A stretch of 64,000 nt of DNA, taken from NCBI GenBank assembly GCA_036505215.1, contig DASXTW010000146.1, forward strand, positions 1 through 64,000, read 5' to 3'. Source of the DNA: DASXTW01 sp036505215 (lineage in GTDB: Bacteria > Actinomycetota > UBA4738). Shown one piece after another: positions 18,799 through 26,965 of the stretch. The notes under the pieces are model-generated. The model was not told the DNA's origin, searched no databases, and saw only the letters and a program-made list of their open reading frames with translations. Made by a program: the position numbers and the translations under genes. The first letter of the stretch is position 1, and the number at the start of each line of letters is the position of its first letter.

Positions 18799-20631
18799 AT
18801 GAGCGTGAAGACGAGGGAACAGACCATGCGGCTCCGGCCGGGCACGTCCGCTCGCCCGAGGGGCTCGGCGGCTCGTACGTTCGATCGGCCCGGCGTCCAG
18901 GCCCTGGCGGCCCTCCTTCTCTATCTGCTCACGTCGGCCCTGTTCTTCGGCCTCCCCATTCTTCGAGACATCAGGCATTCGTATGTGGGCCTGGGCCGTC
19001 CGGAACTCGGCACCGGGTTCACCGACCCGAGCGTGTACATGTGGTCTCTGCTGTGGTGGCCGCACGCCCTCACGCACGGCATGAACCCGCTGTTCACGCA
19101 CCTCGTCTGGGCGCCACAGGGGGTCCATCTGGGATGGACCACCACCGTCCCCGGTGCATCGATCCTCGCGTGGCCGGTCACCGCCTGGCTGGGCCCGGTC
19201 GCCTCGTACAACGTGTGGATGCTCCTGGCTCCTGCCCTGGCCGGGTGGACCGCCTATCTCCTCTGCCGCCACGTGACCGGGGCGTTCTGGCCTTCGCTGA
19301 TGGGCGGGTACCTGTTCGGATTCTCAAGCTACGAGCTGGCCCAGATGACCGCCCATCTGAACCTCGCCCTGATCTTTCCCCTCCCTCTGGCGGTGCTCCT
19401 GGTCTTGCTCCGCGTGGAGCGGCAGCTGAAGCCGGCCCCCTTCGTCCTCCTGTTGGCCGGCACCGTCGCTCTCCAGTTCTCCTTCTCCATCGAGATCGCG
19501 TTCACCCTGACCATGTTCGGAGGTGTGGCGGGACTTCTGGCGCTGGCGTTGGTTCCTCAGGCCAGGCTGCGTCTGATTCAGACCGCCGGGTGGACGGCGC
19601 TCTCCTTTCTGGTCGCTGGGGTGGTGCTGGCTCCATTCGTGGTCGCCCTGGCCGGCGGCTCAGGGTTCGTCCCCCGGACGTGGCATTCGAAATACTCCAC
19701 GGACCTCCTGAACCTGGTCGTTCCCACGCACACCGCGCTCCTGGTGCCGCCGGAGGCCGGAGGGATCGCGAGGCGATTCGCCGCGGGGCTCAGCGAAGAA
19801 GGCGCCTACCTCGGGCCGCTTCTCCTTGTAGTCGTTCTGTTCGCGGCCCGGGCCCTCCGCACTCGCACCGGGAGGCTGCTGCTCGGATCACTCGGCTTGA
19901 TCGTGCTCGCCTCCCTGGGGCCCGGCCTCCGTGTGGCGGGGGTCGAACGCGTTCCGCTTCCGTGGGCCCCGACGGCCGACCTTCCCCTCGTCCGGATGGC
20001 CCTGCCGGCTCGGTTCATGCTCTACGCCTGGCTGGTCTTGGGACTCATAGCGGCGCTGTGGCTGGCCGCTCCGAGCCGGCGACCCTGGGCTCGGTGGGGG
20101 AAGTGGGCCCTGGCGCTTGTGTGTCTGGTCGCCCTCCTACCGAACCTCGCGCTGCCTCTGTGGAACGCCAGGACGGACACGCCGGCGTTCTTCTCGACCG
20201 ATCTGCATCGACGGTACCTGGAGCGGGGGCGCAACACCCTGGTGATCCCGTTCGCGAGCAACGGGTTCAGCATGCTCTGGCAGGCGGAGACCGACATGGC
20301 GTTCCCGATGACCGGCGGCTACATCGCATGCGCGATCCCACGCGACTATCGGCGCTGGGCCATCGTGGCCACATTTCTGTCGAAGCGACGAGTCCCCCGG
20401 TACGATGTCCAGCTCCAAGCCTTCCTCGGCCGCTTCGCCGTCGCCAACATCGTGGTGGATCCTCGGGCCAAGGGACCGTGGCGTCGCGTATTCGGCAAGA
20501 TTCCCGTGCGGCCGGTCGATGTGGGCGGGGTTCTCTACTACAGGGTGCCCGACAGACTCCTCGCGGAGTACCGACTACGGCCACGGCCGCACAACGTCGC
20601 GTGGAAGTCGTTGCAGCGTGCCTGCCAGTGA
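18799..20631 (+). CDS. Polytopic membrane protein, GT-C glycosyltransferase-like (copy 1)
   Basis: 610-aa membrane protein with about eleven hydrophobic segments and a soluble C-terminus. The order of a first TM, a long extracytoplasmic loop with YMWSLLWWPHALTHGMNP, a cluster of helices and a C-terminal periplasmic domain recalls GT-C type sugar or mannosyl transferases that use lipid-linked donors, but no classical DxD or DD motif is obvious in the first loop. It is clearly paralogous to the gene at 21298: both share TGAFWPS, GGYLFGFSSY/GGYVFGFSTY and PLAVxLVLLRV. Function unknown; cell-envelope glycan assembly is the best guess. Confidence 0.75.
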   Translation: MSVKTREQTMRLRPGTSARPRGSAARTFDRPGVQALAALLLYLLTSALFFGLPILRDIRHSYVGLGRPELGTGFTDPSVYMWSLLWWPHALTHGMNPLFTHLVWAPQGVHLGWTTTVPGASILAWPVTAWLGPVASYNVWMLLAPALAGWTAYLLCRHVTGAFWPSLMGGYLFGFSSYELAQMTAHLNLALIFPLPLAVLLVLLRVERQLKPAPFVLLLAGTVALQFSFSIEIAFTLTMFGGVAGLLALALVPQARLRLIQTAGWTALSFLVAGVVLAPFVVALAGGSGFVPRTWHSKYSTDLLNLVVPTHTALLVPPEAGGIARRFAAGLSEEGAYLGPLLLVVVLFAARALRTRTGRLLLGSLGLIVLASLGPGLRVAGVERVPLPWAPTADLPLVRMALPARFMLYAWLVLGLIAALWLAAPSRRPWARWGKWALALVCLVALLPNLALPLWNARTDTPAFFSTDLHRRYLERGRNTLVIPFASNGFSMLWQAETDMAFPMTGGYIACAIPRDYRRWAIVATFLSKRRVPRYDVQLQAFLGRFAVANIVVDPRAKGPWRRVFGKIPVRPVDVGGVLYYRVPDRLLAEYRLRPRPHNVAWKSLQRACQ

Positions 20632-20658
20632 GCTGCTACGGCGTGCTACAATCGTCGC

Positions 20659-20916
20659 ATGGCGAGGCCAGACAGGGAGATCCCGCAGAGAGAGCTTCGT
20701 AACGACGTAGCCGAAGTCCTGAGGGAGGTCGCGTCCGGTCGGAGCTTGCGGGTAACCGTACGAGGGCGGGCCGTGGCCGACCTGGTTCCGATATCCGAGG
20801 CGCGGCAGTTCGTCTCACGCTCCGAGCTCGAGTCCATCCTGATCGAGGACCCCCTGGATGCTGGGTTTGTTGAAGATGTCCGCGGCGCTCTCGGCTCGAC
20901 GGTCGCCGAGCTGTGA
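20659..20916 (+). CDS. Phd/YefM-type antitoxin (VapB)
   Basis: 85-aa antitoxin. Seen: the N-terminal dimer/DNA-binding pattern IPQRELRNDVAEVLREV, then LRVTVRGRAVADLVPI, characteristic of the Phd/YefM fold, and a C-terminal tail that would wrap the toxin. It would neutralise the following PIN-domain toxin and autorepress the operon. Its 3' end overlaps the toxin start by 4 nt. The module lies between two paralogous membrane-protein genes in the same orientation. Confidence 0.92.
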   Translation: MARPDREIPQRELRNDVAEVLREVASGRSLRVTVRGRAVADLVPISEARQFVSRSELESILIEDPLDAGFVEDVRGALGSTVAEL

Positions 20917-21293
20917 GGGGATTGTTGGACACCTCGGTATTCGTCGGTGAAGAGCAGAAGCGCGAGCTCGGCCCCCTTCCGGACCAGGCCACGATCTCGG
21001 TCATGACCCTTGCCGAGCTGCACGTTGGTGTCCTGCTGGCCAAGGGTCAGAGAGTCCGGGCCCTCCGCCTCCGCACCCTGGCCCGTGTGGAACGCGCCTT
21101 TGATCCGCTCCCCGTGGACGACTCGGTGGCCAGAGCCTTTGCGGAGATCGTCGCCGACGCTCGGAGAAAGCGTAGACAGCCCAGGGTTGTGGATGCGCTG
21201 ATCGCAGCGACCGCTGTGGCGTATGACCTGCCCCTCTACTCGCAGGATCGGGACTTCGAACTCATTCTGGGTGTGGAGTTGGTCCTGGTCTGA
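20913..21293 (+). CDS. PIN-domain toxin (VapC)
   Basis: 126-aa PIN ribonuclease toxin. The acidic active site is visible: Asp6 in LLDTSVF, Glu35 in TLAELHVG, Asp94 in RVVDALIAATA, and Asp112/Asp114 in YSQDRDF. VapC toxins cleave tRNA or rRNA and are inhibited by the cognate antitoxin. GTG start overlapping the antitoxin stop (GTGA) indicates coupled translation. The next gene starts 4 nt later, so the membrane protein may be read from the same message. Confidence 0.94.
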   Translation: MRGLLDTSVFVGEEQKRELGPLPDQATISVMTLAELHVGVLLAKGQRVRALRLRTLARVERAFDPLPVDDSVARAFAEIVADARRKRRQPRVVDALIAATAVAYDLPLYSQDRDFELILGVELVLV

Positions 21294-21297
21294 CGCC

Positions 21298-22962
21298 GTG
21301 ACCCGGATAAGCGAGGGCAGCTCGCGGATGCAAGCCATCGGCGCGTTCGGTCTCTATGTGGTTGTGTCCGTCGTCCTGTTCGGCCTGCCCGTTCTCTCCG
21401 ATCCGAGCCGCACCTTCATCGGACCCCCGGCATCGCCCGACCCCAGATTCTTCTTCTGGGCCCTGGCCTGGTGGCCCCACGCCCCGATCCACGGGCTGAA
21501 TCCGATCTGGACGCACGCGGTATGGGCGCCTGAGGGCTACAACCTGGCCTGGGCGACCGGCGCGCCGGGACCGAGTCTCCTGGTGTCCCCGATCACACTC
21601 ACCGCCGGGCCGGTGGTCGCCTACAACGTCCTGGCCCTCCTGGCCTGTCCGCTTTCGGGACTGGCAGCCTTCCTGCTGTGCCGCCGGGTAACGGGCGCCT
21701 TCTGGCCCTCCCTGGCCGGGGGCTACGTCTTCGGCTTCTCCACTTATCAACTCGGTCACCTGGGGCAGCATGTCAACCTCGAACTGTCTTTCCTGGTCCC
21801 TCTCGCCGTGTACCTGGTGTTGTTACGGGTGGATGGCGATATCGGCGCTCGGCGATTCGTGGTGTTGCTCACGGTCGTACTGGTCTTCGAATTCCTCACC
21901 TCGACCGAGGTGTTCGCCACGCTGGCCGTGTTCGGCGGACTCACCCTGCTCCTCGCGCTCGCTTTCGCGCCGGAGCGTCGCACTGACGTGCTGGCGGCGG
22001 GAAGGCTGATCGCTCTTTCGCTTCTCCTCGTGGCGATCGTGGTCAGCCCGTACCTCTGGTACGCCTTCGCCCACGAGGTTCCACGGAGGGGCCTGGACGG
22101 TTCGGATCTCCTCAGCTTGTTCGTTCCCCGCCTGCGCACGCTGATCGGATCGAAGACGTTCTTCTCCCTGACGAGAACGTTTCCGGGAGCCGCGAGAGAG
22201 GACACCGCCTATCTGGGTCTCCCGCTGATCGCCATCCTCATCCATTTCGCCGTGACGCAATGGCGCCGGCGAGTGACGAAGCTGCTCGTCGTAGCCATGT
22301 TCCTTTTCGCGTTGGCCGCCCTCGGGCCGAGGCTGTTCGTGGCGGGACACGCATCGGTCCCGCTCCCCTGGCGGGCCGTCCAGGCTCTCCCGCTCATCAA
22401 CAACGCCGCCCCTCGGCGGTTCTCGGTATATGTCTTCGTGATCGCTGCGGTCGCGGTAGCCACATGGCTCAGCGCCGGCCGCAGGTCGTGGGCCAGGTGG
22501 GGGGCGGTGCTTGCGGCGGTCGTCTTCCTGTTCCCGAACTTCTCCCCCGACTACCTGCACGGAAGCGCCGACGTTCCTCGGTTCTTCGCCACTGGCGGCT
22601 ATCGGCGCTTCGTGCACCCTGGCGACAACGTGCTGATCCTGCCCAGCGACGCCCCCAGTGGATTTCCCCAGGCCATCAGCATGCTCATCCAGGCTCGCGC
22701 GGACTTCTCGTTCCGGATGGGCCTGGCGTACACCGGACCGCCGCCGCCCGAATACGAACGCTCGCCAATCCTCCGGGCGCTGTACCGGGGAAGGGCCCCC
22801 AGCGTCGGGGCCGTCGAGTTCATGCAGTTCCTCGCGGCGCACCGGATCCGGGCGATCATCCTCGACCGGGGTTCCGCGCTCGAGCCCGGGCTCACGGCTC
22901 TGCTCGGCGGGCCGCCGGACCCCGTCGCCGACGTCCTGGTCTACGAGGTTCCGCCCCGGTAG
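21298..22962 (+). CDS. Polytopic membrane protein, GT-C glycosyltransferase-like (copy 2)
   Basis: 554-aa membrane protein with the same architecture as the gene at 18799 and strong local similarity (FFWALAWWPHAPIHGLNPIWTH against the equivalent loop of copy 1, and TGAFWPSLAGGYVFGFSTY). The open frame extends upstream into vapC, so I take GTG 21298, 4 nt after the vapC stop; ATG 21328 with GAGGG upstream is an alternative. The C-terminal soluble part (from about residue 440) differs more than the membrane core. The 3' end overlaps the convergent acyl-CoA dehydrogenase gene by 22 nt. Probable envelope glycan transferase; substrate unknown. Confidence 0.75.
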   Translation: MTRISEGSSRMQAIGAFGLYVVVSVVLFGLPVLSDPSRTFIGPPASPDPRFFFWALAWWPHAPIHGLNPIWTHAVWAPEGYNLAWATGAPGPSLLVSPITLTAGPVVAYNVLALLACPLSGLAAFLLCRRVTGAFWPSLAGGYVFGFSTYQLGHLGQHVNLELSFLVPLAVYLVLLRVDGDIGARRFVVLLTVVLVFEFLTSTEVFATLAVFGGLTLLLALAFAPERRTDVLAAGRLIALSLLLVAIVVSPYLWYAFAHEVPRRGLDGSDLLSLFVPRLRTLIGSKTFFSLTRTFPGAAREDTAYLGLPLIAILIHFAVTQWRRRVTKLLVVAMFLFALAALGPRLFVAGHASVPLPWRAVQALPLINNAAPRRFSVYVFVIAAVAVATWLSAGRRSWARWGAVLAAVVFLFPNFSPDYLHGSADVPRFFATGGYRRFVHPGDNVLILPSDAPSGFPQAISMLIQARADFSFRMGLAYTGPPPPEYERSPILRALYRGRAPSVGAVEFMQFLAAHRIRAIILDRGSALEPGLTALLGGPPDPVADVLVYEVPPR

Positions 22963-24113
22963 CGCTTGAGCAGGTTGCGAGCGATCACCACGCGCTGGAT
23001 CTGGTTGGTGCCCTCGTAGATCTGAGTGATCTTCGCGTCGCGCATCATGCGCTCCACCGGGTACTCGCGCATGTAGCCGTACCCACCGAGGATCTGCACG
23101 GCGTCCGTGGTCACCTTCATCGCCACGTCACCCGCGTAGCACTTGGCCATCGAGGCGAACTCGGTCATCCGAGGATCCTTGGCATCGACCAGCGACGCCG
23201 CCCTGTACACGAGCAGGCGGGCCGCCTCGATCTCCATGGCCATGTCGGCCAGCATGAACTGGATCCCCTCGAAGTGGCTGATGGGCTTCCCGAACTGCTG
23301 GCGCTCGTTCGCGTACCGGGCGGCGAAGTCGAATGCGCCCTGGGCGATCCCCAGAGCCTGGGCGGCAATGGTGGGCCTGGAGTAGTCGAGCGTCCGCATG
23401 GCGTAGGTGAAGCCTTCGCTCTCCTCGCCGATCAGCCGGTCCGCAGGGATGTCGGTGTTCTCCAGGTAGACCTCACGCGTGGGCGAGCCGTGGATGCCCA
23501 ACTTGTGCTCGGCCTTGCCGAAGGACACCCCGGGGTCGTCCGCGTACACCACGAAGGCGCTGATCCCCTTGGCTTTCTGTGCAGGGTCGCGGGTGGCGAA
23601 CACCGTGTAGGCGTCTGAGACGCCGGCTCCCGTGATGAACCGCTTCGTGCCGGAAAGCCTGTACCCCGGGTCTGTCTTCTCGTAGCGAGACTTCATGGCG
23701 ACCGAGTCACTGCCGCTGTCCGGCTCGGTGAGACAGTAGGACATCTGGTGATCACCCTTGGCGATCCCCCCGAACAGCTCGTGCTTGAGATCATCAGAGC
23801 CCGCAAGCATCACGGGGATGGCGCCCAGCCGACTGACCAGGGGGATCAGGGCGCAGCCGGCGGACACGCGCGAGATCTCCTCGATCAGGACGGCGAACGT
23901 GAGGGAGCCGCCTCCTGAACCCCCGAACTCCTCGGGATAGCTCACGGCCATGAGCTCGCTCTCCACGAACAGCTTGTGGACGTCCCAGGGGAACTCGTCG
24001 GTCTCGTCGATCTCGGCGGCTCGGGCCAGCCCGATCCGCTCTTCCACGATCTCTCGGACCAGGCCGCGGAACTCCTCCAGCTCTTCGGGCAGCGCGAACG
24101 ATGAATCCGTCAT
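22941..24113 (-). CDS. Acyl-CoA dehydrogenase
   Basis: 390-aa FAD-dependent acyl-CoA dehydrogenase that oxidises acyl-CoA to the 2-enoyl-CoA. Seen: YCLTEPDSGSDSVAMKSRY for FAD binding, and the C-terminal QIYEGTNQIQRVVIARNLL with the catalytic base Glu in YEGT. The longer frame upstream to 24632 belongs to noncoding overlap; ATG 24113 gives the normal N-terminus and overlaps the padR stop (ATGA). Coupling with a PadR regulator suggests aromatic or fatty-acid-responsive control. Substrate chain length is undetermined. Confidence 0.93.
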   Translation of the reverse strand: MTDSSFALPEELEEFRGLVREIVEERIGLARAAEIDETDEFPWDVHKLFVESELMAVSYPEEFGGSGGGSLTFAVLIEEISRVSAGCALIPLVSRLGAIPVMLAGSDDLKHELFGGIAKGDHQMSYCLTEPDSGSDSVAMKSRYEKTDPGYRLSGTKRFITGAGVSDAYTVFATRDPAQKAKGISAFVVYADDPGVSFGKAEHKLGIHGSPTREVYLENTDIPADRLIGEESEGFTYAMRTLDYSRPTIAAQALGIAQGAFDFAARYANERQQFGKPISHFEGIQFMLADMAMEIEAARLLVYRAASLVDAKDPRMTEFASMAKCYAGDVAMKVTTDAVQILGGYGYMREYPVERMMRDAKITQIYEGTNQIQRVVIARNLLKRYRGGTS

Positions 24114-24700
24114 GTCTTCGCTTTCGCTCTTCTGCGACGAGTGCCGGGGCGGACCGGCTCCCGGGGGACTGTAGCAAGCGTCTTCGCGTGAGGGGAATCG
24201 AAGGAGAGGCCGTCGAGCCACTTCAGGAAGGCCTCCTCGTAGGCGATCCCGAACCGCAGGGTCTGGACCGGAGGCGAATCCAACGACGCTCCCTCCATCA
24301 TCGTTCGGTAGAACGCCAGCCGCTGCTCGTGCCGGCGGCGATGTCCCTCGACGAACCGCGCCAGATCCTCCGGCGACACGTGATCGGCGAAGAAGAGGGT
24401 GAGCAGCAGGGGGAAGCGGATGAGCTCGGGGCCGGGCTCGCGCCGGATCCACTCCGAGAAGGCGGCGCGACCGGCGCCCGTGATCGTGTACCGCCGCCGG
24501 TTCCGCGGGCCAGCCTCGCCCCGCTCCACCAGTCCTCGCTCGGTGAGCTGCGCGAGCTCCCGATAGATCTGGCTCCGGGTCACGTTCCAGAAATTCCCGA
24601 TGGTCGCTTCGACCGCTTCGGCGAGCTCCCACCCGCTCATCGAGCCCGAGGCCAAGAATCCCAGCAGGGAGGCGGCCGTCGAGTTCAGCTCGCTTGACAT
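24110..24700 (-). CDS. PadR-family transcriptional regulator
   Basis: 196-aa PadR regulator. Seen: the N-terminal winged helix (LLGFLASGSMSGWELAEAV, SQIYRELAQLTERGLVERGEAG, RRRYTITGAGRAAFSEW) and a C-terminal helical dimerisation domain with an Arg-rich tail. PadR proteins are repressors that respond to small ligands such as phenolic acids. The ATG at 24700 gives the family-typical start; ATG 24745 would add 15 residues and would overlap the operator-like region. The 3' end overlaps the acyl-CoA dehydrogenase start. Confidence 0.88.
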   Translation of the reverse strand: MSSELNSTAASLLGFLASGSMSGWELAEAVEATIGNFWNVTRSQIYRELAQLTERGLVERGEAGPRNRRRYTITGAGRAAFSEWIRREPGPELIRFPLLLTLFFADHVSPEDLARFVEGHRRRHEQRLAFYRTMMEGASLDSPPVQTLRFGIAYEEAFLKWLDGLSFDSPHAKTLATVPREPVRPGTRRRRAKAKT

Positions 24701-24728
24701 GGTGGGCCTGCCGGAGGATGATCCGTCC

Positions 24729-24765
24729 ACATTGACAGGTGACATTGAACTAAGCAGAGTTTAGT
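24729..24765. promoter_or_regulatory. Divergent operator region between padR and the CPBP gene
   Basis: Between the two divergent starts there is a direct repeat ACATTGA at 24729-24735 and 24742-24748, followed by the palindrome ACTAAGCAGAGTTTAGT at 24749-24765, whose outer 5-bp arms are perfect (ACTAA/TTAGT). The palindrome touches the GTG start of the CPBP gene at 24764. A bound PadR dimer here could repress both genes; that is inference from the layout. Confidence 0.5.
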
Positions 24766-25696
24766 GGACTCGAGGGCAACGACACCAGCACGTCCGGTCG
24801 AAGCCCCTTCGCCCCCCGACCCGAGGACGGCCTCGCCCGATCGATCCCTGGTCGTCGTGGCGTGGATCGCCTTGTTCCTGACGCCGGTCGGCATCTACTG
24901 GAGGCTGTTCACCCACCGGACCTCCACTCCCGTCTCGGTCCAACTGGCCGCCTTCGGCGTGCTGGTCCTCTTCGTGGGAACCGCCATGAGGGTCGAGAGC
25001 CTCCGGCCACTCCGCTCGTTCCTGCTGACCGTCCTCGCGCTCGGCACCGGCCTGCTGGCAGTGGGACTCATCGAGCGGAGCCCCGCATGGACCCGTTGGG
25101 CAGCCCGGGCCTCCTCACCGAAGGTGGTCTTCGCGGACTCGGCCCTCAAGGCCATCCCCTGCCTGCTCATGGCAGGCGTCCTGGTGGCAAAGGGCCTGAG
25201 GCGACGAGACATGTTCGTTGCCGTCGGCGACCTCCGGGCCAGCGCGGGGCTGCCGCTCACCGAGAGGCGCGTGTCATGGGCGTGGCTCGGAGCCGTAGGG
25301 ACCTTCGTCTTCGCCGGACCGCTTGCCGTGGAACTGGCCGTTACCACTCACCCCGACTTCGGCATGGCCGGCAAGGCGCTGGCCGCGCTCCCTGCCGCCA
25401 TCGCCTTCGGCGTGTTCAATGCGGCTCAGGAAGAATTTCGCTTTCGGGCCGGCCTCCTGGCCGCACTCGTTCCCGCCGTCGGCTCGTGGCAGGCTGCTCT
25501 CATGACGTCGGCGCTGTTCGGATTCGGCCATTGGTTCGGCCATCCGTCGGGGCCGGTTGGAGTGGGCATGACGTTCCTGGCTGGGTTCGTGTTGGCCAAG
25601 AGCATGCTCGACACGCGAGGGTCAGGATGGGCCTGGTTCATGCACGCCGTTCAGGACGTGCTGATCTTCTCGTTCCTGGTCATGGCCGCCCATTGA
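24764..25696 (+). CDS. CPBP (CAAX-like) family intramembrane metalloprotease
   Basis: 310-aa membrane protein with about eight TM helices. The Abi/CPBP signature is complete: QEEFRFRAG (EExxxR), FGFGHWFGH with the following His, and MHAVQD with the third metal ligand. Prokaryotic CPBP proteins process membrane-associated peptides, some in bacteriocin immunity; the substrate here is unknown. GTG 24764 is the start; the upstream palindrome covers it, so the mRNA may be leaderless. Divergent from padR with an operator-like site between, suggesting the regulator controls this gene. Confidence 0.85.
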   Translation: MDSRATTPARPVEAPSPPDPRTASPDRSLVVVAWIALFLTPVGIYWRLFTHRTSTPVSVQLAAFGVLVLFVGTAMRVESLRPLRSFLLTVLALGTGLLAVGLIERSPAWTRWAARASSPKVVFADSALKAIPCLLMAGVLVAKGLRRRDMFVAVGDLRASAGLPLTERRVSWAWLGAVGTFVFAGPLAVELAVTTHPDFGMAGKALAALPAAIAFGVFNAAQEEFRFRAGLLAALVPAVGSWQAALMTSALFGFGHWFGHPSGPVGVGMTFLAGFVLAKSMLDTRGSGWAWFMHAVQDVLIFSFLVMAAH

Positions 25697-25723
25697 GGCG
25701 CGCATTCGGTCTCGTCCAGGCTC

Positions 25724-26908
25724 TCAGCCGAGCCGGCGGATGATCAGAGCGTCGCCCTGGCCGCCGCCTCCACACAGGGCCGCACCACCGAGGTCCACCC
25801 CGCGCCGGCGCATCTCGTAGGCCAGGGTCAGGACCAGCCGGCACCCGCTCATCCCGATAGGGTGACCCAGCGCCACCGCGCCACCGTTGACGTTGACTAT
25901 CTCCTCGTCCACCCCGAGCATCCGGGTGGCGTTCAACGCGACCGAGGCGAAGGCCTCGTTGATCTCCACCAGCCCGAGGTCGTGGGCGTCCTTGCCGGCC
26001 TTCTTCAGCGCGTTCTGCATGGCCAGCGCGGGCACCGTGTGGAGGTAGGCATACCGCTCGGCGCTCATGCCATGGGACACGATCTCGGCGATCGGCGTAA
26101 GGCCCAGCTCTTCAGCCTTCCGGGCCGAGGTCACCACCACTCCGGCTCCCCCGTCGGAGATCTGCGACGCGTTGCCGGCCGTGATGGTCCCGTCGGGCTT
26201 GAACGCCGGCTTGAGCTTCGCCAGCGATCCCGCCGTCGCGTCGGACCGGATCCCCTCGTCGGCGGACACGACCACCGGCGCGCCCTTTCGCTGCGGGATC
26301 TCAACGACCACCACTTCCTCGGCCAGCTGGCCGGAGGTCCATCCCTGGTGGGCCCGCTGGTGCGAGCGGGCCGCCCACGCGTCCTGCTCCTCCCGGGTGA
26401 TGCCGAGCTCGGTGTTGACCTCGTCCGAGGAATCGCCCATGTGCTTGTGGGTGAAGGTCGACCACAACCCGTCGTAGATCATCGAGTCGACGATCTCCGT
26501 GTTGCCTATGCGTGCTCCCCACCGCGCGGCGGGAATGACGTATGGGGCCTGGGACATCGACTCCATGCCCCCGGCGACGACCACCTCGACCTCGCCGGCC
26601 CGGATCAGCTGGTCCGCCAAGGCGATGGCGTTCAGGCCGGACAGGCACACCTTGTTGATGGTGATAGCGGGGACCTCGCGCGGGATTCCTGCCTCGATGG
26701 CCGCCTGCCGCGCGGTGATCTGGCCGGCCCCCGCTTGGAGGACATGGCCCATGATCACGTAGTCCACCTGGTTGGAGGCCACCCCCGAGCGCTCCAGGGC
26801 AGCCCGGATGGCGGCGGCCCCGAGCCCGACCGCGGGAACCTCCCTGAAGCCTCCGCCGAACTTGCCTATGGGGGTCCGGGCACCGTCGACGATCACCGAT
26901 CCACTCAT
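25724..26908 (-). CDS. Acetyl-CoA C-acyltransferase (thiolase)
   Basis: 394-aa thiolase that condenses or cleaves 3-oxoacyl-CoA. Seen: KVCLSGLNA with the nucleophilic Cys, VNVNGGAVALGHPIG with the catalytic His, and the second Cys in GMSGCRLVLTL. Fits acetoacetyl-CoA thiolase (biosynthetic or degradative). ATG 26908 is preferred to the upstream start at 26938 because GAGGAG lies 7 nt before it. It may finish ketone-body or fatty-acid degradation with the 3-hydroxyacyl-CoA dehydrogenase at 40 kb; they are not linked here. Confidence 0.95.
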   Translation of the reverse strand: MSGSVIVDGARTPIGKFGGGFREVPAVGLGAAAIRAALERSGVASNQVDYVIMGHVLQAGAGQITARQAAIEAGIPREVPAITINKVCLSGLNAIALADQLIRAGEVEVVVAGGMESMSQAPYVIPAARWGARIGNTEIVDSMIYDGLWSTFTHKHMGDSSDEVNTELGITREEQDAWAARSHQRAHQGWTSGQLAEEVVVVEIPQRKGAPVVVSADEGIRSDATAGSLAKLKPAFKPDGTITAGNASQISDGGAGVVVTSARKAEELGLTPIAEIVSHGMSAERYAYLHTVPALAMQNALKKAGKDAHDLGLVEINEAFASVALNATRMLGVDEEIVNVNGGAVALGHPIGMSGCRLVLTLAYEMRRRGVDLGGAALCGGGGQGDALIIRRLG

Positions 26909-26965
26909 GTCGAGCTCCTCTTCGAAGGTGGTTCTCACCTCATTCTACGAGGGGCCCTTAAGTGC

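Noticed and set aside
18630..18799. Possible small gene between the thioesterase and the membrane protein
   Set aside because: Open frames are short and without a ribosome-binding site; nothing recognisable.
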